Shown here: positions 52,967 through 62,452 of the stretch, piece after piece
Layout of the letters: every line of letters begins with the position of its first letter
Position numbering within the stretch: position 1 is the stretch's first letter
Assembly: GCF_001280065.1 (NCBI RefSeq)
Contig: NZ_LGEA01000136.1
Coordinates: 124,001 to 188,000, forward strand
Source of the DNA: Streptomyces sp. NRRL B-1140
GTDB taxonomy: Bacteria > Actinomycetota > Actinomycetes > Streptomycetales > Streptomycetaceae
DNA length: 64,000 nucleotides
Reading direction: 5' to 3'
Made by a program: the position numbers and the translations under genes
The notes under the pieces: generated by a model
Told to the model about the DNA's origin: nothing
Databases searched by the model: none
Seen by the model: the letters and a program-made list of their open reading frames with translations, nothing else

Positions 52967-53821
52967 ATGACCGCCCAGATTCTCGATGGCAAGGCCACCG
53001 CAGCCGCGATCAAGTCCGATCTGACCGCCCGCGTGGCGGCGCTGAAGGAGAAGGGCGTCACGCCCGGCCTCGGCACGATCCTGGTCGGGGACGACCCCGG
53101 CAGCCAGAAGTACGTCGCCGGCAAGCACCGCGACTGCGCACAGGTCGGCATCGCCTCCATCCAGCGCGAACTGCCCGCCACGGCCACCCAGGAGGAGATC
53201 GAGGCGGCCGTCCGCGAGCTGAACGAGGACCCGGCCTGCACCGGGTACATCGTGCAACTGCCCCTGCCCAAGGGCATCGACGAGAACCGCATCCTCGAAC
53301 TGATGGATCCGGACAAGGACGCGGACGGGCTGCACCCGATGAACCTGGGGCGTCTCGTCCTCAACGAGCCCGCCCCGCTGCCCTGCACCCCGAACGGCGT
53401 GCTGACGCTGCTGCGCCGCTACGGCGTGGAGATCAAGGGCGCCGAGGTCGTGGTCGTCGGACGCGGGGTGACCATCGGCCGGCCGATGCCGCTGCTGCTC
53501 ACCCGCCGCAGCGAGAACGCCACCGTGACGCAGTGCCACACGGGCACCCGTGACCTGTCGGCGCACCTCAAGCACGCGGACATCATCGTCGCCGCGGCCG
53601 GCTCCGCCCATCTGATCCGTGCCGAGGACGTGAAGCCCGGCGCGGCCGTCCTCGACGTCGGCGTCTCGCGCAGCGCCGAGGGCAAGATCGTGGGCGACGT
53701 CCACCCGGACGTCGCCGAGGTCGCCGGCTGGATCTCCCCGAACCCCGGCGGAGTCGGCCCGATGACCCGTGCCCAGCTGCTCGTCAACGTGGTCGAGGCG
53801 GCGGAGCGCAGTGCCGGCTGA
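52967..53821 (+). CDS. folD: Methylenetetrahydrofolate dehydrogenase / cyclohydrolase
   Basis: 284 aa, standard length. It converts 5,10-methylene-THF to 10-formyl-THF with NADP, feeding PurN and PurH. The catalytic Lys is in [11 protein letters not shown], with the Asp/Gln segment in [12 protein letters not shown]. The cofactor loop reads [16 protein letters not shown] (the usual GRSNIVGRP in altered form) and the end reads [19 protein letters not shown] 52967 has no ribosome site; GAGGAT ends six bases upstream and looks like a -10, suggesting a leaderless transcript. The DUF3017 gene overlaps by 11 bases. Confidence 0.97.
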   Translation: MTAQILDGKATAAAIKSDLTARVAALKEKGVTPGLGTILVGDDPGSQKYVAGKHRDCAQVGIASIQRELPATATQEEIEAAVRELNEDPACTGYIVQLPLPKGIDENRILELMDPDKDADGLHPMNLGRLVLNEPAPLPCTPNGVLTLLRRYGVEIKGAEVVVVGRGVTIGRPMPLLLTRRSENATVTQCHTGTRDLSAHLKHADIIVAAAGSAHLIRAEDVKPGAAVLDVGVSRSAEGKIVGDVHPDVAEVAGWISPNPGGVGPMTRAQLLVNVVEAAERSAG

Positions 53822-54605
53822 GCACAAGGCCCCGGGCGGGCACGAGGCCACGAGCGGGCACGAGGCCACGAGCGGGCACAAGACCCAGGGCGGGGACGAG
53901 GCCCCGGGTGGACGCACGAGCCCCGGCGCGTCCACGGTGCCGGGCGGACACCAGCCGACGAGCGGGCACGAAGCCGACGGCCGCGCAGTCCCGGACCGAC
54001 ACGAAACCCCGAGCGGGCACGAAGCGGGCGGTCGCGCAGCCCCGGAGAGCTCGCACGAAACCCCGAGCGGACACGAAGCGGGCGGCCGCGCAGTCCCGGA
54101 GGACCCGCACGAAACCGCGAGCGGGCACGACGCCCCGGGCGGGCACGACGCCTCCGAGGAGCTCACCGTCCGGGACCCCGTCAGCGCGCCCGACGCCGAG
54201 GGGCGGCCGCGGCGGGTCACCCGGCGGTTCCCGCTGTTCACGAGGGACACCGCGCGGCCCGAGGGCGGCGGCCGGGCCGCGCCCGGGGACGCTCCCGCGC
54301 CGGCGCGGCAGTGGCCCGTGCTCGCCGTGCTGGGGCTGGCCGGGGTCGGGCTGCTCGTGACGGCGTTCGGCCAGTTCCGGCTCGGGACGCTGCTGATCGG
54401 CGTCGCCCTGCTGGGCGGCGGCGCGATGCGCTGGCTGCTGCCGGACGTCGGCATGCTCGCCGTCCGCTCCCGCTTCACGGACATCGTCACCTACGGCCTG
54501 ATGGGCCTGGTGATCGTCATGCTGGCGCTGATGGCGCAGCCGAAACCGTGGCTGCAGATCCCGTTCCTGAAGGACACCCTGCACTTCACGGTCACCAGCG
54601 AATGA
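53811..54605 (+). CDS. DUF3017 membrane protein with repeat-rich N-terminus
   Basis: 264 aa. GTG 53811 overlaps folD by 11 bases and has GCGGAG upstream, so it is coupled to folD, the usual context of DUF3017. The first 125 residues are hydrophilic repeats of the type [15 protein letters not shown], rich in His, Gly and Glu. The C-terminal 90 residues hold three transmembrane helices: [40 protein letters not shown] and [15 protein letters not shown]. The function of DUF3017 is not known. The repeat region is unlike the short N-termini I would expect for the family. Confidence 0.85.
   Translation: MPAEHKAPGGHEATSGHEATSGHKTQGGDEAPGGRTSPGASTVPGGHQPTSGHEADGRAVPDRHETPSGHEAGGRAAPESSHETPSGHEAGGRAVPEDPHETASGHDAPGGHDASEELTVRDPVSAPDAEGRPRRVTRRFPLFTRDTARPEGGGRAAPGDAPAPARQWPVLAVLGLAGVGLLVTAFGQFRLGTLLIGVALLGGGAMRWLLPDVGMLAVRSRFTDIVTYGLMGLVIVMLALMAQPKPWLQIPFLKDTLHFTVTSE
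53829..54150 (+). repeat. Degenerate coding repeats in the DUF3017 gene
   Basis: Two repeat scales are visible. From 53829 the unit CGGGCACGAGGCCACGAG (18 bases) occurs in tandem and decays. From about 54000 a longer unit of roughly 60 bases, starting CACGAAACCCCGAGCGG, occurs three times. All copies stay in frame. Confidence 0.8.
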
Positions 54606-54608
54606 CGT

Positions 54609-54654
54609 GGACGGCGGCCCGTCCTCTCCCCCGAGGAAGGACGGACCGCCGTCC
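54609..54654 (+). terminator. Terminator of the folD-DUF3017 operon
   Basis: GGACGGCGGCCCGTCCT (54609-54625) pairs with 54638-54654 over 17 bp with one mismatch and a 12-base loop, three bases after the stop. Confidence 0.85.
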
Positions 54655-54972
54655 AGGACCCACCCTCCTGCACCGCGAACGGCCCGTTCAACGGCTGTCA
54701 GTACGCTGTGGCACGGAAGTGACAGTTCCGGTACGTCTCGCTTCCGATACCACACAAAGTGGTGCGACAGCGGGGTTGGCATGGACAATCGGGACGGTCC
54801 AGGGTGTATCGCGCGCCTTCATCACGCTCCTGTGCGCCCCTCGTCAGGGAACTGAGATCCTGACTGGGCGCATCCCTGTGGGTATCCAGAACGGGGACTC
54901 GGCCGAGGCCGCCACGCGCGGGGCGAACAGCGCGAGAAATATCAGCACGTTTCGGGGGGAAGAGGGGGAGCA
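54655..54972. other. 318-base leader region of the XRE-DUF2690 gene
   Basis: TTGGCA at about 54776 and CAGGGT 18 bases later are a weak promoter candidate. Several GTGTCAG/TGACAG-like words are present, but none matches the damage-promoter consensus. No ORF is convincing. Confidence 0.35.
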
Positions 54973-56283
54973 ATGCCTCGTTGGAAGGCCTTGCCGGATG
55001 AGCTCGATCCACAGATCAGGGAGTTCACCAGTCAGCTGCGCAGGCTCGTGGACCGCGGTGGACTGAGCATCGCGTCGGTCGCGGACCGCACGGGCTACAG
55101 CAAGACGTCCTGGGAGCGTTACCTGAACGGCCGGCTGCTCGCCCCGAAGGGCGCGATCGTGGCCCTGGCCGAGGTCACCGGCACCAACCCCGTGCACCTC
55201 ACCACCATGTGGGAGCTCGCCGAGCGTGCCTGGAGCCGCTCGGAGATGCGGCACGACATGACGATGGAGGCCATCCGCATCTCCCAGGCGCGCGCGGCGC
55301 TCGGGGAGTTCGGCGGGCAGGACTTCAGCGACCCCTCGGCCGGTGGCAAGGCGGCCTCGGCGGGTGACGGCAGGGCGGCCTCCGCGGGCGGCGGCAAGCC
55401 CGCCCGCAGAAGTGGCGGCACCGCCGTCACGCCGGGTATCGCGGGACCGGCCGGTGTGGCCCCGACCGTGCCGTCCCAGCCGACGGCCCCGGAGGTCCAG
55501 GACTCCACCGGCTCGGATCTGCGGGAGAGCGGCCGGTCCGCCGAGCCCGAGGTCAACTCGTGGGGACTGGCCGGATACCAGGGCCCGTCGCCGGCGAGCG
55601 GGCGCTCGGGCGGTTCCGGCGCGGGCAGGGCGTCCCGGCCCGGCTCGGGCCCCGGCACCTCCGCCGGGTCGCCCGGCGGCCCCGGCCGGACTCCCGGTGC
55701 CGGGGCGGGCGCGTACGGCGAACCGCAGGACGCCGTCCCGTCGAACGCCGGCGCACGGGGTGATCGCCGCACGGACTCTGCCTCCACCGCGGGCAGGAAG
55801 CGGACGGTGACCTTCGTCGCGGGTGTCGTGGGCGTGCTCGTGGTGATCGCCGGCGCGTTCTACCTCACCGGCGGTGGTGGCGACGACGAGGCCAAGGGCG
55901 GCGCCCCGTCGCCCTCGCCGACCGTCAGCAGCGACCCGGAACTGCCGCCCGGCGTGAAGTGCAGCGGCGCGGACTGCACGGGCAAGGACGCGGAGGCCAT
56001 GGGGTGCAGCGGTGACCTGGTGACCACCGCGCAGACGGCGACCGTCGGCACGGCCACGGTCGAGGTCCGCTACAGCAAGACCTGCAAGGCCGCCTGGGGA
56101 CGTATCACGCAGGCCGCCCAGGGCGACGAGGTCCAGATCAGCTCGGGCAAGGCGAAGCAGACCGGCAGCATCACCGCGACCGGGGACAGCATCGCCTACA
56201 CCCCGATGGTGGCCGTGAAGAGCGCCGCCGACGCCAAGGCCTGCGCGACGCTGGCGGCCGGGCAGCGGGGCTGCACCGACTGA
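54973..56283 (+). CDS. XRE helix-turn-helix protein with membrane anchor and DUF2690 domain
   Basis: 436 aa. The N-terminal HTH (about 10-75; LRRLVDRGGLSIASVADRTG then SKTSWERYLNGRL) is of the XRE type. A Gly/Ser/Pro-rich linker of about 150 residues follows, then a transmembrane helix (VTFVAGVVGVLVVIAGAFYL) and an extracellular DUF2690 domain with six Cys (GVKCSGADCTGKDAEAMGC, YSKTCKAAWGRI, KACATL and RGCTD), probably disulfide-linked. DNA-binding inside and a disulfide-rich sensor outside suggest a one-component membrane regulator, but this is inferred. ATG 54973 has AGAGGGGGAG directly upstream. Confidence 0.87.
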   Translation: MPRWKALPDELDPQIREFTSQLRRLVDRGGLSIASVADRTGYSKTSWERYLNGRLLAPKGAIVALAEVTGTNPVHLTTMWELAERAWSRSEMRHDMTMEAIRISQARAALGEFGGQDFSDPSAGGKAASAGDGRAASAGGGKPARRSGGTAVTPGIAGPAGVAPTVPSQPTAPEVQDSTGSDLRESGRSAEPEVNSWGLAGYQGPSPASGRSGGSGAGRASRPGSGPGTSAGSPGGPGRTPGAGAGAYGEPQDAVPSNAGARGDRRTDSASTAGRKRTVTFVAGVVGVLVVIAGAFYLTGGGGDDEAKGGAPSPSPTVSSDPELPPGVKCSGADCTGKDAEAMGCSGDLVTTAQTATVGTATVEVRYSKTCKAAWGRITQAAQGDEVQISSGKAKQTGSITATGDSIAYTPMVAVKSAADAKACATLAAGQRGCTD

Positions 56284-56410
56284 GGGGGCGACCGGGCCGC
56301 ACCTGCCGACCGGGTCGGGCGGAGAAATTCCGAAAAGGTGGAATGCCCGCCGGGATCCGGGGCACGTGAACCGTACCCCCACGGGAGTCCGGCACGGTCG
56401 GTACCCCCCC

Positions 56411-56453
56411 AGGCGGCCGCCTCCGTCCTCCTCTCCCGGACGGGCGGCCGCCT
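56411..56453. terminator. Terminator between DUF2690 gene and mdh
   Basis: AGGCGGCCGC and GCGGCCGCCT form the base, with CGTCC/GGACG pairs above it, enclosing a short C/T-rich loop. It lies about 130 bases after the stop at 56283. Confidence 0.65.
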
Positions 56454-56574
56454 CTCGCGTTGAGGACGGGCACGTGCGTTCGGGCCGGACGCGTCGTGGG
56501 CTGGACCACGTCGATGCTGTGGGCTGGGCCACACCGACCCGGACGTCCGGGATGCCGGATGCGCGATAGCCTGA

Positions 56575-57654
<1,080 letters not shown>

Positions 57655-57679
57655 CCGGAGCCTCTGCGCGCTTCCGCGC

Positions 57680-57711
57680 GGGCCCCGCACCGGCTCTCCG
57701 GTGCGGGGCCC
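57680..57711. terminator. Terminator after mdh
   Basis: GGGCCCCGCACCGG (57680-57693) pairs perfectly with 57698-57711 around a CTCT loop, followed by GCGGGCTTTCGGG. Confidence 0.9.
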
Positions 57712-58180
57712 GCGGGCTTTCGGGGGTCCGTCGCGGCCGGGCGCACCGGCACCCGCCTCATCGGATCCGGCCACTCCTCGGCCCCCTGGAACGCCGACGC
57801 CGGCATCCGCCCGGAAGACCGGACGTCGGCCGGATCGCCGCGTTCACCGAACGTGACGGACGCCCGTCGCATGCCCTGCGCAGGCCGGCGGCCTCGTCGA
57901 GGAGCAGGCCCGGCACGTCGGGCACGCCGACCTGCTGGGTGAGTCGGTCGGCGGCCGGTGGGGGAGGACCCGCCCGATGAGTTCCTGCCTTGGTGAACCC
58001 GTCACCGGCAGTCGGATTTCCGTCCCTTTTGTTCCTGTTTGCCCGCATCTCCAGTGACACAGCGCACTTTCAGCCATGGGTGCGCATGCATCGGTGGGAG
58101 TAGGGCAGGCGAACTCGGTCTCTTAGTGACACGAATGTGACACAGGGGCGCTGATCAGGAACGGAAGGCGAAGAGCGATC
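57712..58180. other. 469-base gap between mdh terminator and betB
   Basis: No gene is recognised. A + strand frame near 57880-58020 (GGLVEEQARHVGHADLLGE) has coding-like composition but no start or partner, and may be a remnant. The last 130 bases are AT-richer promoter DNA containing three GTGACAC repeats. Confidence 0.4.
58054..58143 (+). promoter_or_regulatory. Three GTGACAC direct repeats upstream of betB
   Basis: GTGACAC occurs at 58054-58060, 58126-58132 and 58137-58143. The last two are 11 bases apart, one helical turn, and lie 38-55 bases before the betB start. They may bind a regulator of choline/betaine genes. Confidence 0.45.
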
Positions 58181-59701
58181 ATGGCGGAAAGTACCGAACT
58201 TCAGGCGCGTGAAACCATCCATGCGGGAGGAGAGTGGCGGGCGGCCACCTCCGGGGCCACCCGCGAGATCCTCGACCCCGCGGACGCGCTGCCCTTCGCC
58301 GTGATCGCGGAGGGCGACGAGAAGGACACCGATCTGGCGATCGCCGCCGCCCGGCGTGCCTTCGACGAGGGCCCGTGGCCGCACACGCCCGTCACCGAGC
58401 GGGCCGCACTGCTGAGGCGCGTCGCCGACCTGCTCGTGCGTGACCGCGAGAAGCTCGGCCGGCTGGAGGCCCAGGACGCGGGCAAGACCGTCGAGGAGGG
58501 CCGCGTCGACATCGACTGCGTCGCCGACGCCTTCCGCTACTTCGCCGACCTGGTCGCCGGTGAGGCCCCCGGCCGGGTCGTGGACGCCGGCTCGACCGAC
58601 ATCCACAGCGTCGTCGTGCACGAGCCGATCGGCGTCTGCGCGATGATCACGCCCTGGAACTACCCGCTGCTGCAGGCCAGCTGGAAGGTCGCCCCCGCCC
58701 TCGCCGCCGGCAACACCTTCGTCATCAAGCCCAGCGAGATCACGCCGATGACGACGATCGCGCTCATCGAGCTGCTCGTCGAGGCCGGACTCCCCGAAGG
58801 CGTCGCCAACATCGTCACCGGCCCGGGGCATTCGGTCGGCGCGCGCCTGTCCGAGCACCCGGATGTCGACCTGGTCTCCTTCACCGGCGGCCTCGTCAGC
58901 GGCACCAAGGTCGCCCAGGCCGCGGCCCCGAGCGTCAAGAAGGTCGCCCTCGAACTCGGCGGCAAGAACCCCAACGTCGTCTTCGCCGACGCCTGCGCCA
59001 CCGAGGAGGGCTTCGACACCGCCGTCGACCAGGCCCTCAACGCCGCCTTCATCCACAGCGGCCAGGTCTGCTCGGCCGGTGCCCGCCTCATCATCGAGGA
59101 GTCGATCCGGGACCGCTTCGTCACCGAACTCGCCCGGCGCGCCGAGAAGATCCGCCTCGGCCGCGGCACCGAGGACGGCGTCGAGTGCGGCCCGCTCGTC
59201 TCCGAGCAGCAGCGCGCCAAGGTCGAGATGTACGTCGAGTCCGCCCTCCAGGAGGGGGCGGTGCTGCGCTCCGGCGGCAAGCGCCCCGAGCCCTCCCCGC
59301 AGCGCCCGGAGAACGGCTACTTCTACGAGCCGACCGTCCTCGACCACTGCCACCGCGAGATGCGCGTCGTGCGGGAGGAGGTCTTCGGGCCGGTCCTCAC
59401 CGTCGAGACCTTCCGCACCGAGGACGAGGCCGTCGCCCTCGCCAACGACACCGAGTACGGACTCGCGGGCGGCGTCTGGACCTCCGACCCGGGCCGCGCC
59501 CGCCGCGTGGCCGGCCGGCTGCGCCACGGCACCATCTGGATCAACGACTTCCACCCCTACCTGCCGCAGGCGGAGTGGGGTGGCTTCGGCAAGAGCGGAG
59601 TGGGCCGCGAGCTGGGCCCCGCCGGACTCGCCGAGTACCGAGAGACCAAGCACGTCTACCAGAACCTCGCTCCCAAGCCGGTGCGCTGGTTCGCGGGCTG
59701 A
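58181..59701 (+). CDS. betB: Betaine-aldehyde dehydrogenase (aldehyde dehydrogenase family)
   Basis: 506 aa. It probably oxidises betaine aldehyde to glycine betaine. Family motifs: ITPWNYPLLQASWKVAPALA, VSFTGGLVSGTKVAQAAAPS, the general-base Glu in ALELGGKNPNVVF and the catalytic Cys in HSGQVCSAGARLII. The C-terminal WINDFHPYLPQAEWGGFGKSG block matches BetB-type enzymes. ATG 58181 has GAAGAGCG upstream. The specific substrate is inferred from the neighbours: a GMC oxidoreductase and a betaine-type ABC transporter follow on the same strand. Confidence 0.88.
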   Translation: MAESTELQARETIHAGGEWRAATSGATREILDPADALPFAVIAEGDEKDTDLAIAAARRAFDEGPWPHTPVTERAALLRRVADLLVRDREKLGRLEAQDAGKTVEEGRVDIDCVADAFRYFADLVAGEAPGRVVDAGSTDIHSVVVHEPIGVCAMITPWNYPLLQASWKVAPALAAGNTFVIKPSEITPMTTIALIELLVEAGLPEGVANIVTGPGHSVGARLSEHPDVDLVSFTGGLVSGTKVAQAAAPSVKKVALELGGKNPNVVFADACATEEGFDTAVDQALNAAFIHSGQVCSAGARLIIEESIRDRFVTELARRAEKIRLGRGTEDGVECGPLVSEQQRAKVEMYVESALQEGAVLRSGGKRPEPSPQRPENGYFYEPTVLDHCHREMRVVREEVFGPVLTVETFRTEDEAVALANDTEYGLAGGVWTSDPGRARRVAGRLRHGTIWINDFHPYLPQAEWGGFGKSGVGRELGPAGLAEYRETKHVYQNLAPKPVRWFAG

Positions 59702-59816
59702 CCCCCGTCCCCCGCCGGGCCGCCGACATCCCATCCCGGGTTGACCCCCACACCCCGGGCTGAACGTCCCCGTCCCCCGAGCCCGTTCACTTCATCCCCA
59801 CTGGAGCAAGTACGCC

Positions 59817-61349
59817 ATGTCCCACACCAGTCACGAGTACGACTATGTCGTGATAGGCGGCGGAACCGCAGGTTCCGTGATCGCCTCCCGCCTGACCGAG
59901 AACCCGGACGTCACCGTCGCCGTCATCGAGGGCGGCCCCAGCGACGTCGGGCGCGATGACGTGCTGACCCTGCGCCGCTGGATGGGCCTGCTCGGCGGCG
60001 AGCTCGACTACGACTACCCGACCACCGAACAGCCACGCGGAAACTCACATATCCGGCACAGCCGGGCCCGCGTGCTGGGCGGCTGCTCCTCGCACAACAC
60101 CCTGATCGCCTTCAAGCCGCTGCCCGCCGACTGGGACGAGTGGGAGGAGGCCGGCGCCAAGGGCTGGGGCGCGGTGCAGATGGAGGCGTACTTCGCCCGG
60201 CTGCTCAACAACATCGTCCCGGTCGACGAGAAGGACCGGAACGCCATCGCCCGCGACTTCGTCGACGCGGCCCAGGAGGCGCTCGGCGTGCCGCGCGTGG
60301 AGGGCTTCAACAAGAAGCCCTTCACCGAGGGCGTCGGCTTCTTCGACCTCGCCTACCACCCCGAGAACAACAAGCGGTCCTCGGCGTCGGTGGCCTACCT
60401 CCACCCGGTGATGGACGAGCGGCCCAACCTGACGATCCTGCTGGAGACCTGGGCGTACAAGCTCCAACTGGACGGCGACCGCGCCGAGGGCGTGCACGTG
60501 CGCACCAAGGACGGCGAGGAGATCCTCGTCAAGGCGCGCAACGAGGTGCTGCTGTGTGCCGGTGCCGTGGACTCGCCCCGGCTGCTGATGCACTCCGGCA
60601 TCGGCCCCAAGGCCGATCTGGAGCAGCTCGGCATCCCCGTCTCCCACGACCTGCCGGGCGTCGGCGAGAACCTGCTCGACCACCCCGAGTCGGTCATCGT
60701 GTGGGAGACCAACGGCCCCCTCCCGGAGAACTCCGCGATGGACTCCGACGCGGGCCTGTTCGTGCGGCGCGACCCCGAACTGGCGCACCCCGACCTGATG
60801 TTCCACTTCTACCAGATCCCCTTCACGGACAACCCGGAGCGACTGGGCTACCAGCGGCCGGAGTTCGGCGTCTCCATGACCCCGAACATCCCCAAGCCGA
60901 AGAGCCGCGGCCGGCTCTACCTGACCAGCGCCGATCCCGAGGTCAAGCCCGCGCTGGACTTCCGCTACTTCACCGACGAGGACGACTACGACGGCAGGAC
61001 CCTCGTCGACGGCATCCGGATCGCCCGCGAGATCGCCAGGACCGAGCCCCTGGCCGGCTGGCTCAAGCGCGAGGTGGCCCCCGGCCCGGACGTCACCGGT
61101 GACGAGGAGCTCAGCGAGTACGCCCGCAAGGTCGCACACACCGTCTACCACCCCGCCGGCACCTGCAGGATGGGCGCCGCCGACGACCCGTCGGCCGTCG
61201 TCGACCCGGAGCTGCGCATCCGCGGCCTGGAGGGCATCCGCATCGCCGACGCTTCCGTGTTCCCCACGATGACCACCGTCAACCCGATGATCGGAGTCCT
61301 CATGGTCGGTGAGAAGGCCGCCGAGCTGATCGGTGGTGGTTCCAAGTGA
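59817..61349 (+). CDS. betA: GMC oxidoreductase, probable choline dehydrogenase
   Basis: 510 aa. FAD-binding start [21 protein letters not shown], the GMC signature 1 region [20 protein letters not shown], signature 2 [19 protein letters not shown], and the active-site HYHPAGT-equivalent [13 protein letters not shown] followed by [22 protein letters not shown]. The Cys/Ser/His spacing suits choline dehydrogenase or a related alcohol oxidase. Lying between betB and a betaine ATPase gene, it is most likely the first enzyme of choline to betaine conversion. The stop overlaps the ABC ATPase start by four bases. It differs in type from the cholesterol-oxidase-like GMC enzyme at 4331. Confidence 0.82.
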   Translation: MSHTSHEYDYVVIGGGTAGSVIASRLTENPDVTVAVIEGGPSDVGRDDVLTLRRWMGLLGGELDYDYPTTEQPRGNSHIRHSRARVLGGCSSHNTLIAFKPLPADWDEWEEAGAKGWGAVQMEAYFARLLNNIVPVDEKDRNAIARDFVDAAQEALGVPRVEGFNKKPFTEGVGFFDLAYHPENNKRSSASVAYLHPVMDERPNLTILLETWAYKLQLDGDRAEGVHVRTKDGEEILVKARNEVLLCAGAVDSPRLLMHSGIGPKADLEQLGIPVSHDLPGVGENLLDHPESVIVWETNGPLPENSAMDSDAGLFVRRDPELAHPDLMFHFYQIPFTDNPERLGYQRPEFGVSMTPNIPKPKSRGRLYLTSADPEVKPALDFRYFTDEDDYDGRTLVDGIRIAREIARTEPLAGWLKREVAPGPDVTGDEELSEYARKVAHTVYHPAGTCRMGAADDPSAVVDPELRIRGLEGIRIADASVFPTMTTVNPMIGVLMVGEKAAELIGGGSK

Positions 61350-62452
61350 CCGCCACCCTCGAACCCCCCACGGAGCAGACCATGGACACCGCACCCGTCT
61401 TCTCGGTGGAGGGACTGTGGAAGGTGTTCGGCCCCAAGGCCGACCGCGTTCCCGGCGACCCCGAGCTCACCGCGCTCGACCCCGCCGAGCTGCGCTCGCG
61501 CACCGGCTGCACCGCCGCCGTCCGGGACGTCAGCTTCGACGTGCGCAAGGGCGAGGTCTTCGTCGTCATGGGCCTGTCCGGCTCCGGCAAGTCCACGCTG
61601 GTGCGCTGTCTGACCCGGCTGATCGAGCCCACGGCCGGCACCATCGCCATCGACGGCGAGGACGTCCGCGCCATGGACCGCTCCCGGCTGCGCGAACTGC
61701 GCCGCCACCGCGCCGCGATGGTCTTCCAGCACTTCGGCCTGCTGCCGCACCGCTCGGTCCTCGACAACGTCGCCTACGGCCTGGAGATCCAGGGCATGGG
61801 CAAGGCCGAGCGGCGCGAGCGGGCCGCCGAGGTCGTCGCCAAGGTCGGTCTGGAAGGCATGGAGCACCGCCGCCCCGGCCAGCTCTCCGGCGGCCAGCAG
61901 CAGCGTGTGGGCCTCGCCCGCGCGCTCGCCGCCGACCCCGAGGTCCTGCTCTTCGACGAGCCGTTCAGCGCGCTCGACCCGCTGATCCGGCGGGACATGC
62001 AGGAGGAGGTCATCCGGCTGCACCACGAGGAGGGCCGCACGATGGTCTTCATCACGCACGACCTCCAGGAGGCCCTGAAGCTGGGCGACCGCATCGCCCT
62101 GATGCGCGACGGCCGGGTCGTCCAGTGCGGCACGCCCGAGGAGATCGTCGGCGCGCCCGCCGACGACTACGTCCGCGAGTTCGTCCGGGACGTCCCGCGC
62201 GAGCAGGTCCTCACCGTCCGCACGGCCATGCGCCGCCCCGCGGCGGACCAGGACGGCAGCGGACCGGCCGTGCGCCCCGACGCGACGGTGTCCGAGGCGA
62301 TCGAGGCGGTCGCCCGCGCCGGCGCTCCGGCCCGGGTCGTGGACCAGGGCCGCTGCGTGGGCGTGGTCGACTCCGACACGCTCCTCGGTGTCGTCGCCGG
62401 GACGGAGCAGCCCGCTCCGCCCGGGACGCGGCAGCCCAAGGAGGCGGTGTGA
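61346..62452 (+). CDS. proV: Glycine betaine/proline ABC transporter ATP-binding protein
   Basis: 368 aa. Walker A is [21 protein letters not shown], here longer than the core GLSGSGKST; the Q-loop is [12 protein letters not shown], signature [15 protein letters not shown], Walker [17 protein letters not shown] and the switch His in [11 protein letters not shown]. The N-terminal insert [20 protein letters not shown] is typical of the OpuA/ProV subfamily. The C-terminal 90 residues are a reduced CBS-like regulatory region. GTG 61346 overlaps the betA stop, and the permease start overlaps its stop, so transporter and enzymes form one operon for betaine supply and osmoprotection. Confidence 0.9.
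   Translation: MTATLEPPTEQTMDTAPVFSVEGLWKVFGPKADRVPGDPELTALDPAELRSRTGCTAAVRDVSFDVRKGEVFVVMGLSGSGKSTLVRCLTRLIEPTAGTIAIDGEDVRAMDRSRLRELRRHRAAMVFQHFGLLPHRSVLDNVAYGLEIQGMGKAERRERAAEVVAKVGLEGMEHRRPGQLSGGQQQRVGLARALAADPEVLLFDEPFSALDPLIRRDMQEEVIRLHHEEGRTMVFITHDLQEALKLGDRIALMRDGRVVQCGTPEEIVGAPADDYVREFVRDVPREQVLTVRTAMRRPAADQDGSGPAVRPDATVSEAIEAVARAGAPARVVDQGRCVGVVDSDTLLGVVAGTEQPAPPGTRQPKEAV

Noticed and set aside
54690..54720. CTGTCAGTA word upstream of the XRE-DUF2690 gene as a PafBC site
   Set aside because: The ninth base is A rather than G and the -10 position reads CACGGA, so the consensus is not met.
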